A DNA stretch of 64,000 nt from assembly GCF_002020355.1 (NCBI RefSeq), contig NZ_MPZV01000002.1:372001-436000 (forward strand), in the 5' to 3' direction. The notes beneath the pieces were generated by a model. The model was not told the DNA's origin and did no database searches. It saw only the letters and a program-made list of their open reading frames with translations. Numbering within the stretch: position 1 is the first letter of the stretch; every line of letters begins with the position of its first letter. Made by a program: the position numbers and the translations under genes. This document shows positions 53,406-61,611 of this stretch, one piece after another. Source of the stretch: Thioclava sediminum. Its GTDB lineage: Bacteria > Pseudomonadota > Alphaproteobacteria > Rhodobacterales > Rhodobacteraceae.

Positions 53406-53942
53406 TCATCCTCCTGCGCATACCGCTTTCAGCCCCGGGTCGTCGGGCGTGAGTTTCAGCCAGCCGCCGCCCGACAGCTCTCCGTCTTTCGTCAGCGTGG
53501 CCCCGTTCACCAGATCGGCGCGGCTGTCGGTCTTGCAGTCATAGACCGTCGGCACCGTCTGCAAATTCTGCCAGCGCCCGATCAGCAGCAGATCCGTCTC
53601 GGCCAGCTCCGGCTTGCCCGCCACCGGATGCTCCACCTTGCCCGCATCGACCGCCATGAAACGCGTGACCATCGGCACAAGGTAGGTCCAGGGCCGCCAC
53701 GGCACGCTCTCGTCGATCGGCTGCAGCACGACGACCGTATCGGGCATCTCGGAGCGCATATTGGGGAACCACGAATACTCGCTCCAGACCGTATAGCCGA
53801 TCAGCGCCGCCCCGATGGCTGCGGGCATCGCCCATTTCGGCAGCTTCTCGCCGCGGAACCTCTTGCTCAGATGCGAGAGCAGGAAGACCACGAGGGCGGC
53901 CAGCAGGCCCGCAGCAAGGGTCGAGATGAAGTCGTTCGTCAT
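53406..53942 (-). CDS. membrane protein of unknown function in the acetate locus
   Basis: A 178-aa protein with two N-terminal hydrophobic segments (about 5-23 and 39-56) separated by a basic loop (SHLSKRFRGEKLPKW), then a likely periplasmic domain of about 115 residues with two Cys (YDCKTDS and the C-terminal VCAGG). No family was recognised. Tight spacing (9 bases after the DUF294 gene, 4 before the receiver) makes it part of the same operon. Confidence 0.75.
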   Translation of the reverse strand: MTNDFISTLAAGLLAALVVFLLSHLSKRFRGEKLPKWAMPAAIGAALIGYTVWSEYSWFPNMRSEMPDTVVVLQPIDESVPWRPWTYLVPMVTRFMAVDAGKVEHPVAGKPELAETDLLLIGRWQNLQTVPTVYDCKTDSRADLVNGATLTKDGELSGGGWLKLTPDDPGLKAVCAGG

Positions 53943-53951
53943 AAGCTCTCC

Positions 53952-55781
53952 TCAGCTCATCGCGCCTTTGCCGTGACCGGCGGCCGATTGCATGGTGCGC
54001 ACCACCACGAAGGCGTCGCGCAGATGCGAGCGTTCGAAATCGGACAGGTCCGAGGGTGCAAGATAATTGTCGGGCTTGCGCCCCGAGCGCGCGAGATGCG
54101 CCTGGTTCTCCAGCCGCATCGACGCGATCAGATCATAGGCCTCGACCAGATCACGCGCGCCGGAATGGCTCAGCACGCCGGCATGTTCGGCCTCGATCAG
54201 ACGGGCGCGGGTGTTCACCTCCGGAAGGCGGCCCTGCAGCGCGTAGATGCGCGCCAGATCGGTCACCGGGACCACGCCGTTATGCTTCATGTCGATATGG
54301 TTGCGATGCTCGCCCGAGCGGATCGTGGCGAAGCCCCGGATCAGGCCGAGCGGCGGGTGATGCTTGAGGCTGTTGGCGATCATATGGGCCACGAAGATCG
54401 AGTTCTTCGACGCCTTCGCCAGGGTCTCTTTCTGCAACTGCTGGAACAGCCCCGCCCCGTTGCCGCCGATCGCGCGCAGATCGAACATCACCGAGGCGAG
54501 CATCTGCGCCTCGGGGTTGGGCTTGGCGATCCAGCCGCGGAAATAGTCGCGCCAGACGCGGACCGGCTGACACCAACGCGGGTTCGTCGCCATCATGTCG
54601 CCGGGGCAATAGACGTAGCCGCAGGCATCCAGCCCGTCCGAGACGATTTTCGCGAGCTGGCGGAAATACTCCATATCCGCTTCGGTCACGGCGTCGTCGA
54701 GGATCAGGCAATTGTCCTGATCGGACACCCCGGTCTGCTCCTGACGCCCCTGCGAGCCGCAGGCCAGCCACAGATAGGGCACCGGCGGCGGCCCCAGCGC
54801 CTCCTCGGCCATCTTCAGCAGGCGGCGCGTGACCGCATCGGCGATATCGGTGATCAGCCGGGTAATGACCTCATGCGCGTGATGCCCGCCCACGAGCTGC
54901 ACCAGAAGCTGCGGGATACGCGCGGTGACGGTAGCCATTTCCGGCACGGTCTCGGCGCCCGCCACATCGCGGATCAGCACGGCCGAGCTGACGGCCTGAA
55001 AGCGGGTCAGATCGGTTTGGGTGATCATGCCCACGAAGCGCCCGCGATCGGTGATCGGCAGGTGACCGACGCGCTTTTCCAGCATGACATGCAGAAGGTC
55101 GGTACCCAGCCCCTCGGGGGGCAGCGTCACCGGATCAGGGGTCATCACCTCGCCCACCGGCGTATCGGGCGCGCGGCCTTCGGCCAGAACCTTGTTCGAC
55201 AGGTCGCGCACTGTGACGATGCCCACCAGCGCACCCTCGCCATCGGTCACGCCGAGCGAGGAGATATGCGCATCGCGCATCTGCCGCGCAGCCTCGGTGA
55301 CGGTGGTCTCGGGCGCGCAGCCCATCGGCTCTTGCGCCAGAAGATCGGCGATCTTCATCGTCGCGATGGAATTGGTGCGGGTCTCGCCGCCGCGCACCCG
55401 GTTGAAGAAGCGCGCGAAGGCGGGGGTGTTTTGCGACAGCTCGCGGAACTCTTCGACCGGCAGCTCCAGCAAAACGGTCTCGGCGGTGGTGCGCGCGGTG
55501 GTCGCGGCCAGACCGTCGCGCATCAGCCCGCGCTCGCCAAAGGTGTTGCGCGCGCCGAGGATCGAGACCAGCGCCCCGTTCTGATCGGTGACTTCGACCG
55601 CGCCGCGCTTGATCAGGTAGATGCCCTTGAGCGGCTCGCGATAGGAGTAGACGGTCTCGCCCGCGGGCAATTCTCTGCGGCGGAAGGAACTGGCGACATG
55701 CTCCAGCTCGTTGCGCGACAGATTGTCGTAAGGGTGGACGCCTTCGAGAAATGCGAGGATCGGGGTCAGATCGGCGGCCAT
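53952..55781 (-). CDS. cNMP-binding / CBS / DUF294 nucleotidyltransferase-like protein
   Basis: A 609-aa cytosolic protein. A cyclic-nucleotide-binding domain fills about 15-130 (FGERGLMRDGLAATTART), a CBS pair about 150-265 (ISSLGVTDGEGALVGIVTV; VGHLPITDRGRFVGMITQ), and a DUF294 nucleotidyltransferase domain starts near 300 with CGSQGRQEQTGVSDQDNCLI (Gly342, Ser343, Asp354, Asp356), then a C-terminal helical domain. The layout resembles GlnD-like signal transducers: a ligand sensor coupled to a nucleotidyl transferase. It directly follows the symporter gene and is a probable regulator of acetate transport or metabolism; its target is unknown. Confidence 0.9.
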   Translation of the reverse strand: MAADLTPILAFLEGVHPYDNLSRNELEHVASSFRRRELPAGETVYSYREPLKGIYLIKRGAVEVTDQNGALVSILGARNTFGERGLMRDGLAATTARTTAETVLLELPVEEFRELSQNTPAFARFFNRVRGGETRTNSIATMKIADLLAQEPMGCAPETTVTEAARQMRDAHISSLGVTDGEGALVGIVTVRDLSNKVLAEGRAPDTPVGEVMTPDPVTLPPEGLGTDLLHVMLEKRVGHLPITDRGRFVGMITQTDLTRFQAVSSAVLIRDVAGAETVPEMATVTARIPQLLVQLVGGHHAHEVITRLITDIADAVTRRLLKMAEEALGPPPVPYLWLACGSQGRQEQTGVSDQDNCLILDDAVTEADMEYFRQLAKIVSDGLDACGYVYCPGDMMATNPRWCQPVRVWRDYFRGWIAKPNPEAQMLASVMFDLRAIGGNGAGLFQQLQKETLAKASKNSIFVAHMIANSLKHHPPLGLIRGFATIRSGEHRNHIDMKHNGVVPVTDLARIYALQGRLPEVNTRARLIEAEHAGVLSHSGARDLVEAYDLIASMRLENQAHLARSGRKPDNYLAPSDLSDFERSHLRDAFVVVRTMQSAAGHGKGAMS

Positions 55782-55840
55782 GATCTTGTCCTTTGGGTGG
55801 TGGCGGCGCCCCGAAGGGCGCCTGCCGAAGATTCAGAGGT

Positions 55841-55864
55841 CGGGACGAGGCGAACCCCGTCCCG
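55841..55864 (-). terminator. stem-loop after the symporter gene
   Basis: CGGGACG pairs with CGTCCCG around a loop, just past the symporter stop on the minus strand; a second hairpin (GGCGCC...GGCGCC, near 55804-55822) follows. There is no T-run, so attenuation between the symporter and the DUF294 gene is possible rather than full termination. Confidence 0.4.
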
Positions 55865-55874
55865 CGCCGCTGTC

Positions 55875-57614
55875 TTAGTGGTCGACTGCCGCACCGGCGC
55901 CTTTCGGCACGCGGATCGACTCGACGAGCTCCTGGATATCTTCCGGGGTCTCTTTGGTCGCGTTCGACACGACATAGGCCACGATGAAGTTCAGGACCGC
56001 GCCGATAACCCCGAAGGAGGTCGACTTGATCGAGAGGATCATCGGGTTCGCATCCGTGAACGTGTTGGTGTCCGGGATGAAGAACCAGCCCTTGTGCAGG
56101 AAGATGTAGATCAGCGTGGTCGCGAGACCCGTGAGCATACCTGCAACAGCACCGGTGTTGTTGATGCGCTTCGTGAAGATGCCCATCATCAGTGCCGGGA
56201 AGATCGACGACGCTGCCAGACCGAAGGCCAGAGCCACCGTCTGTGCCGCGAAGCCGGGCGGGTTCAGACCCAGATAGGTCGCCACGACGATCGCCACGGC
56301 CATCGAGATACGGGCGGCCAGAAGCTCGCCTTTTTCCGAGATGCCCGGATTGATCTGCGACTTGATCAGGTCGTGCGAGACCGCCGACGAGATCGCCATC
56401 AGAAGACCAGCCGCCGTCGACAGAGCCGCAGCCAGACCACCGGCCGCCACCAGCGCGATCACCCAACCCGGCAGGTTGGCGATCTCGGGGTTGGCGAGCG
56501 TGATGATGTCGCGGTTCACGGTCAGTTCGTTTGCGTCGCTCGCATTGTACTCGATGCGGCCGTCGCCGTTCTTGTCGTCGAAGGACAGAAGACCGGTCTG
56601 GGCCCAGTTACGCACCCAAGCGAGGTTCTGGTCGTTCTCGATCGCGGTCATTTCCACGGCCGGCTCGTTCACGCCATTCGGGTAGAAGGTCGAAACGAGG
56701 TTCAGACGCGCCATCGCACCCACAGCCGGAGCGGTCAGGTAGAGAAGCGCGATGAACACCAGCGCCCAACCCGCCGAGGAACGCGCGTCGGCGACCTTCG
56801 GAACGGTGAAGAAGCGCACGATGACGTGGGGCAGACCGGCGGTACCGATCATCAGCGTCATGGTGAACAGGAACATGTTCAGCGTGGTGTCATGCTGGCC
56901 GGTGTAGGACGCGAAGCCCAGAGCCTCGACGGTGTCGTTCAGCGTCGACAGGATCGGCGCGCCGGTGTTGACGTCGTTCGAGAACAGGCCAAGACCCGGG
57001 ATCGGGTTGCCGGTCAGCTGCAGCGAGATGAAGATCGCCGGGATGGTGTAGGCGATGATCAGCACGACGTACTGAGCCACCTGCGTGTAGGTGATGCCCT
57101 TCATGCCGCCCAGAACCGCGTAGAGGAACACGATCGCCGCGCCGATGAACAGGCCGGTGGTGTTGTCCACTTCGAGGAAGCGCGAGAACGCAACGCCCAC
57201 GCCGGTCATCTGACCGATAACGTAGGTGATCGACGCAACGATAAGGCAGATAACGGCCACGGTGCGCGCGGTTTGCGAATAGAAACGGTCGCCGATGAAT
57301 TCCGGCACGGTGAACTTGCCGAACTTGCGCAGATAGGGTGCAAGCAGCATGGCCAGAAGCACGTAGCCACCGGTCCAACCCATCAGATAGGTCGAGGTGT
57401 CGTAGCCGCCAAAGGCGATGAGGCCTGCCATCGAGATGAACGACGCGGCCGACATCCAGTCAGCGCCCGTAGCCATACCGTTGACGACCGGGTGAACGCC
57501 GCGACCCGCGGCGTAGAATTCCGACGTGGAACCCGCACGGGCCCAGATCGCGATGCCGATGTAGAGCACGAAAGTCGCGCCGACCACCAGCAGGTTGAGG
57601 GTAAACTGATCCAT
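55875..57614 (-). CDS. sodium:solute symporter, VC_2705 subfamily (acetate permease ActP-like)
   Basis: A 579-aa SSS-family transporter with about 13 hydrophobic segments. Landmarks are YAAGRGVHPVVNGMATGADW, SFISMAGLIAFGGYDTSTY, the large LPHVIVRFFTVPKVADARSS motif, and AAALSTAAGLLMAISSAVSH, typical of ActP-like symporters. Pairing with a DUF4212 small subunit places it in the VC_2705 subfamily. It probably takes up acetate or other short carboxylates with Na+. acs lies upstream on the same strand. Confidence 0.92.
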   Translation of the reverse strand: MDQFTLNLLVVGATFVLYIGIAIWARAGSTSEFYAAGRGVHPVVNGMATGADWMSAASFISMAGLIAFGGYDTSTYLMGWTGGYVLLAMLLAPYLRKFGKFTVPEFIGDRFYSQTARTVAVICLIVASITYVIGQMTGVGVAFSRFLEVDNTTGLFIGAAIVFLYAVLGGMKGITYTQVAQYVVLIIAYTIPAIFISLQLTGNPIPGLGLFSNDVNTGAPILSTLNDTVEALGFASYTGQHDTTLNMFLFTMTLMIGTAGLPHVIVRFFTVPKVADARSSAGWALVFIALLYLTAPAVGAMARLNLVSTFYPNGVNEPAVEMTAIENDQNLAWVRNWAQTGLLSFDDKNGDGRIEYNASDANELTVNRDIITLANPEIANLPGWVIALVAAGGLAAALSTAAGLLMAISSAVSHDLIKSQINPGISEKGELLAARISMAVAIVVATYLGLNPPGFAAQTVALAFGLAASSIFPALMMGIFTKRINNTGAVAGMLTGLATTLIYIFLHKGWFFIPDTNTFTDANPMILSIKSTSFGVIGAVLNFIVAYVVSNATKETPEDIQELVESIRVPKGAGAAVDH

Positions 57615-57635
57615 GTCCCTCTCTCCTCCCTGAGA

Positions 57636-57893
57636 TTATTCTTCGACGCCGTGCTCGCGGTCCAGTTTGTTCATCCGCCACGCATAGGTGAAGATGAGCA
57701 CCAGGAACACGAGGATCGAACCTTGCTGGGCGAACCAGAAGCCAAGATCAGTGCCACCAATTTTGATGCCTGCCAGCATCGGGCGCAGCAGGATGCCGAA
57801 GCCGAAGGACACGATGAACCAGATCACCAGAGAAATCTGGATGGTCCGGATATTCGCCTTCCAATAGGCGTTGGACGAGGATTTGTCCGCCAT
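57636..57893 (-). CDS. DUF4212 protein, small subunit of the symporter
   Basis: An 85-aa protein with two membrane segments (about 19-37 and 51-69): KANIRTIQISLVIWFIVSFG and FWFAQQGSILVFLVLIFTYA. The family (sodium/substrate symporter small subunit) is almost always encoded just before a VC_2705-type symporter, as here (21-base gap). AAGGGAG precedes the ATG at 57893; the upstream in-frame ATG at 57953 is not supported. Confidence 0.93.
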   Translation of the reverse strand: MADKSSSNAYWKANIRTIQISLVIWFIVSFGFGILLRPMLAGIKIGGTDLGFWFAQQGSILVFLVLIFTYAWRMNKLDREHGVEE

Positions 57894-57956
57894 GAGACTA
57901 ACTCCCTTTAGTTTCTCTCCAGACGGGCCCCTCATGGGCCCGCCCCTCCCCAAAAT

Positions 57957-58652
57957 TCAGGCCGAGACGCGCTTTACGATCGACCCAAGGCCCGAGGCGA
58001 TCTCGTCGATGGAGCCCATCGCGTCGATCTCCTCGAGAACACCGAGCGCCTTGTAATGGGCGATCAGCGGTGCCGTTTGCGCGTGGTAGGCCTCCAGCCT
58101 CGCGCGCGCCGTCTCGGCATTGTCGTCGGCCCGGCGTTTGAACTCCGTGCCGCCGCATTTGTCGCAAACACCCGCAACTTCGGGCTGTTTGAACTCGTCG
58201 TGATAGCCTTCGCCGCATTTGGCGCAGGTGTATCGGCCGGCGACGCGGGCGATCATCGCCTCGTCATCGACCTCCAGGCTGATCGCTGCGGTCACCGACT
58301 GGCCATTCTCCTCCAGAAGACCGTCGAGCGCCGCAGCCTGACCGGCGGTGCGTGGGAACCCGTCGAGGATCACCCCTTTCGCAACATCCGGTTCAGCCAT
58401 GCGATCTTGCAGGATCGCCAGAACGATCTCGTCCGAGACGAGGCCGCCCTCCTCCATCACCGCTTTCGCGGCGAGACCGGCCTCGGTGCCCTGAGACACC
58501 GCGGCCCGCAGAAGATCGCCCGTCGAGAGCTGCACGAGGCCGAAGGTCTCTTCGAGCATCCGCGCCTGCGTGCCCTTGCCCGCGCCCGGAGGGCCGAGAA
58601 GGATCAGAACGGCAGGCTTGGTCTGCGTCATGGTCGTGCTGTCCGACATCAT
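57957..58652 (-). CDS. adk: adenylate kinase
   Basis: A 231-aa long-form adenylate kinase that interconverts AMP, ADP and ATP. The P-loop is [12 protein letters not shown], the AMP site contains [11 protein letters not shown], and the LID has a four-Cys zinc site ([22 protein letters not shown]). The ATG overlaps the acs stop by four bases, an alternative start being the MTQTKPAV Met at residue 8. Coupling to acs is meaningful, since acetyl-CoA synthetase makes AMP, which adenylate kinase recycles. Confidence 0.95.
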   Translation of the reverse strand: MMSDSTTMTQTKPAVLILLGPPGAGKGTQARMLEETFGLVQLSTGDLLRAAVSQGTEAGLAAKAVMEEGGLVSDEIVLAILQDRMAEPDVAKGVILDGFPRTAGQAAALDGLLEENGQSVTAAISLEVDDEAMIARVAGRYTCAKCGEGYHDEFKQPEVAGVCDKCGGTEFKRRADDNAETARARLEAYHAQTAPLIAHYKALGVLEEIDAMGSIDEIASGLGSIVKRVSA

Positions 58653-60616
58653 TTGTTCCCGCGATTTTCGATCAGATCATCGACGACCGACGGATCGGCC
58701 AGCGTCGAGGTGTCCCCGAGCGACCCGAAATCGTTCTCGGCGATCTTGCGCAGGATGCGGCGCATGATCTTGCCCGAACGGGTCTTCGGTAGGCCCGGCG
58801 CCCATTGGATGATGTCCGGTTTCGCGATCGGACCGATCTCGGTGCGCACCCACTTCTCGAGCTCCTTGCGCAGCTCGTCGGAGGGTTCGACATCGTTCAT
58901 CAGCGTGACATAGGCGTAGATGCCCTGCCCCTTCAGCTCGTGCGGGTAGCCGACCACGGCAGCCTCTGCCACGGCCTGATGCGCGACCAGCGCGGATTCG
59001 ACTTCCGCCGTGCCCATGCGGTGGCCTGAGACGTTGATCACGTCATCGACGCGGCCGGTGATCCAGTAGTACCCGTCGCTGTCGCGGCGGCAGCCGTCAC
59101 CGGTGAAGTAATAGCCCTTGTACTGGCTGAAATAGGTCTCCTGGAAGCGCTCGTGGTCGCCCCAGATGGTACGCATCTGGCCCGGCCAGCTGTCCGAGAT
59201 GCACAGCACGCCTTCGGTCTCGGTCTCGTCCTGCTTCACCGCTGTCTGCGGATCGAGCACGACCGGCTTCACACCGAAGAACGGACGGGTCGCCGAGCCG
59301 GGCTTCGTGGGCGTCGCGCCCGGAAGCGGGGTCAGCATGTGGCCGCCGGTCTCGGTCTGCCAGAACGTGTCGACGATCGGACATTTGCCCTTTCCGACGT
59401 ATTTGTCGTACCAGGCCCAGGCTTCGGGGTTGATCGGCTCACCGACCGAGCCCAGCACTTTCATCGACGAGAGATCGTATTTCTCGACCCATTCCGGCCC
59501 CTGCCCCATCAGCGAGCGGATCGCGGTGGGCGCGGTGTAGAACTGGTTGACCTTGTGCTTTTCGCACACGGCCCAGAAGCGGCCCGCATCCGGATAGGTC
59601 GGCACGCCTTCGAACATGATCGTCGTCGCGCCATTCGCGAGCGGCCCGTAGACGATGTAGCTGTGGCCGGTGACCCAGCCCACATCGGCGGTGCACCAGA
59701 ACACGTCGCCATCGTGGTAGTCGAACGTGTATTGCATCGTCATCGCCGCGTAGACGAGATAGCCGCCGGTGGTATGCACGACGCCCTTCGGCTTGCCGGT
59801 CGAGCCCGAGGTGTAAAGGATGAACAGCGGATCTTCCGCATTCATCGGACGCGGCGGACATTCGGGCGAGACGTTCTCCATCATCGCCTTCACGTCGACA
59901 TCGCGACCGTCGATCCACGAGGTCTGGTCGCCGGTATGCTTCACGACGAGGCAGCGCACCTTGTCCGAGCAGTGCAGCAGCGCCGCGTCGGCATTCGCCT
60001 TGAGCGGCGTGCGACGGCCACCGCGCGGGGCGGTGTCGGCGGTGATGACGACCTTGGCGCCCGAGTCGTTAACCCGGTTGGCCAGCGCGTCGGGCGAGAA
60101 GCCCGCGAAGACGATCGAGTGGATCGCGCCGATACGCGCACAGGCGAGCATCGCGTAAGCCGCTTCCGGGATCATCGGCAGATAGATCACGACGCGGTCG
60201 CCGCGCATCACGCCTTGGCTCGAAAGCACGTTGGCGAAGCGGTTCACCTTCTCGGACAGCTCCTTATAGGTGATGTGCTGCGCCGGGGTTTCCGGATCGT
60301 CGGGCTCGAAGATGATCGCGGTCTGGTCGCCGCGCGTGGCGAGGTGACGGTCGATACAGTTCACGCTGGCGTTCAGCACGCCGTCCTCGAACCATTTGAT
60401 GTCGACATGGCCGAAGGTGAAATCAGTGTTCTTCACCTTGGTATACGGCGTGATCCAGTCGAGGCGCTTACCCTCGCGGCCCCAGAACTTCTCCGGATCG
60501 GTGATCGATTCCTGATACATCTCGCGATATTTCGCGGCGTCGGCATGGGCGTTCTCGAAGCCCGGCGGGACCTCTTTGACCTCTGGAACCTGAGTCACCT
60601 TGTCTTGCGCAGTCAT
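58649..60616 (-). CDS. acs: acetyl-CoA synthetase
   Basis: A 655-aa AMP-forming acetate:CoA ligase. The P-loop-like motif [20 protein letters not shown], the [20 protein letters not shown] segment and the C-terminal [15 protein letters not shown], whose Lys is the site of regulatory acetylation in homologues, are intact. ATG 60616 with GGGAGGAAG upstream is the start. It heads a leftward run with adk and the symporter genes, forming an acetate-uptake and activation unit. Confidence 0.97.
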   Translation of the reverse strand: MTAQDKVTQVPEVKEVPPGFENAHADAAKYREMYQESITDPEKFWGREGKRLDWITPYTKVKNTDFTFGHVDIKWFEDGVLNASVNCIDRHLATRGDQTAIIFEPDDPETPAQHITYKELSEKVNRFANVLSSQGVMRGDRVVIYLPMIPEAAYAMLACARIGAIHSIVFAGFSPDALANRVNDSGAKVVITADTAPRGGRRTPLKANADAALLHCSDKVRCLVVKHTGDQTSWIDGRDVDVKAMMENVSPECPPRPMNAEDPLFILYTSGSTGKPKGVVHTTGGYLVYAAMTMQYTFDYHDGDVFWCTADVGWVTGHSYIVYGPLANGATTIMFEGVPTYPDAGRFWAVCEKHKVNQFYTAPTAIRSLMGQGPEWVEKYDLSSMKVLGSVGEPINPEAWAWYDKYVGKGKCPIVDTFWQTETGGHMLTPLPGATPTKPGSATRPFFGVKPVVLDPQTAVKQDETETEGVLCISDSWPGQMRTIWGDHERFQETYFSQYKGYYFTGDGCRRDSDGYYWITGRVDDVINVSGHRMGTAEVESALVAHQAVAEAAVVGYPHELKGQGIYAYVTLMNDVEPSDELRKELEKWVRTEIGPIAKPDIIQWAPGLPKTRSGKIMRRILRKIAENDFGSLGDTSTLADPSVVDDLIENRGNK

Positions 60617-61039
60617 GAGCTTCCTCCCAGCAATTTCGCATTGCGGCACGGCGTGTCCGCATGTCGCCCGCGTGATAGTGCAGGCCCTCTACCCCGCGCC
60701 ACTGTAACTCAAAGGTTAAGATTCATGTAACCCCCTTTATACGCTACATATTTCTGTAAATTTTTTGACACCGATTGCGCTAACGCTGTAAATGCACGGA
60801 AATGAGGCAGAAAATAGGCGAGCCAATTCAAGTGCTTGCCTGTAGCGTTTCCGCTCGGACCCGACTGAATTTGAAAATCGACCGCACGGTTAAAATCATG
60901 CCGCGGCTGCGACGAGACGAATCGGACGCTCAGAATGATTCGGCGCGCGACCTTCCGTTACGGCATCCTGTGGATAACTTCGACGATTGTCGCCCGCAGG
61001 CCCGCGCCCTACCATCGCGCCGCCTTGAAGGAGCCTCCC
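60617..61039. other. divergent promoter region of acs and the HugZ-like gene
   Basis: This 423-base region has an AT-rich centre (about 60705-60800). On the plus strand TTGACA (60765-60770) is followed after 18 bases by TAAAT (60789-60793), a weak promoter for the HugZ-like gene. On the minus strand TTTACA and TATAAA lie closer than normal spacing. No open frame looks coding. Confidence 0.45.
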
Positions 61040-61537
61040 ATGCCGCAGCAGACCCCGCCGACCAACCCGATCCGCCCCACGGATGATGAGGCCCGCGCCT
61101 TGGCGCAAAGCCTGATCCGAGAAGCCCGGTTCGGCGCGCTTGGCACGCTCGACCCGGATACAGGCGCGCCGGTCGTGACGCGCGTCGCCCTCGGCCCCGG
61201 CCCGCAAGGGGAGCTGTTAACCTTCGTTTCCAGCCTCGCAGCACACACGACCGCCCTGCTGCAAGATCACCGGGCCGGGCTATTGCTCGGCGAGCCCGGC
61301 ACAAAAGGCGATCCCCTCACCCATCCCCGGCTCTCGTTGCAGGTCGAGGCGCATGCCATTCACCGCGACGATCCCGCCTTCCCGGCGATGCGCGACCGCT
61401 GGCTCTCCGATCATCCGAAATCGAAGCTCTATATCGACCTGCCCGACTTCTTCTTTTTCGATCTCCGCGCGACCTCGGCGGCTCTCAATGGCGGCTTCGG
61501 CCGCGCCTTTCGTCTGACGCCCGCAGACCTGACATAA
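61040..61537 (+). CDS. pyridoxamine-5'-phosphate-oxidase-fold protein, HugZ-like
   Basis: A 165-aa split-barrel flavin-fold protein. The start DDEARALAQSLIREARFGAL, TGAPVVTRVALGPGPQGELL, FVSSLAAHTTALLQDHRAGL and LSLQVEAHAI are typical of HugZ/HutZ heme-utilisation proteins without their C-terminal DUF2470 domain. The activity could be heme degradation or another flavin reaction. AAGGAG lies seven bases before the ATG; an in-frame ATG 105 bases upstream is not supported. Confidence 0.85.
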   Translation: MPQQTPPTNPIRPTDDEARALAQSLIREARFGALGTLDPDTGAPVVTRVALGPGPQGELLTFVSSLAAHTTALLQDHRAGLLLGEPGTKGDPLTHPRLSLQVEAHAIHRDDPAFPAMRDRWLSDHPKSKLYIDLPDFFFFDLRATSAALNGGFGRAFRLTPADLT

Positions 61538-61611
61538 AAACAGCGCGCAGGACTTTCGCCCCACGCGCCGCCTTGCCGATCCGCCCGGATCGGCCCCGCC
61601 CTTGCGTCCCG

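Noticed and set aside
53343-57911. 1522-codon open frame on the plus strand
   Set aside because: It lies antisense to the receiver, membrane-protein, DUF294, symporter and DUF4212 genes, all with clear family motifs. Its product is rich in Arg, His and Gln, as expected from the complement of GC-rich codons.
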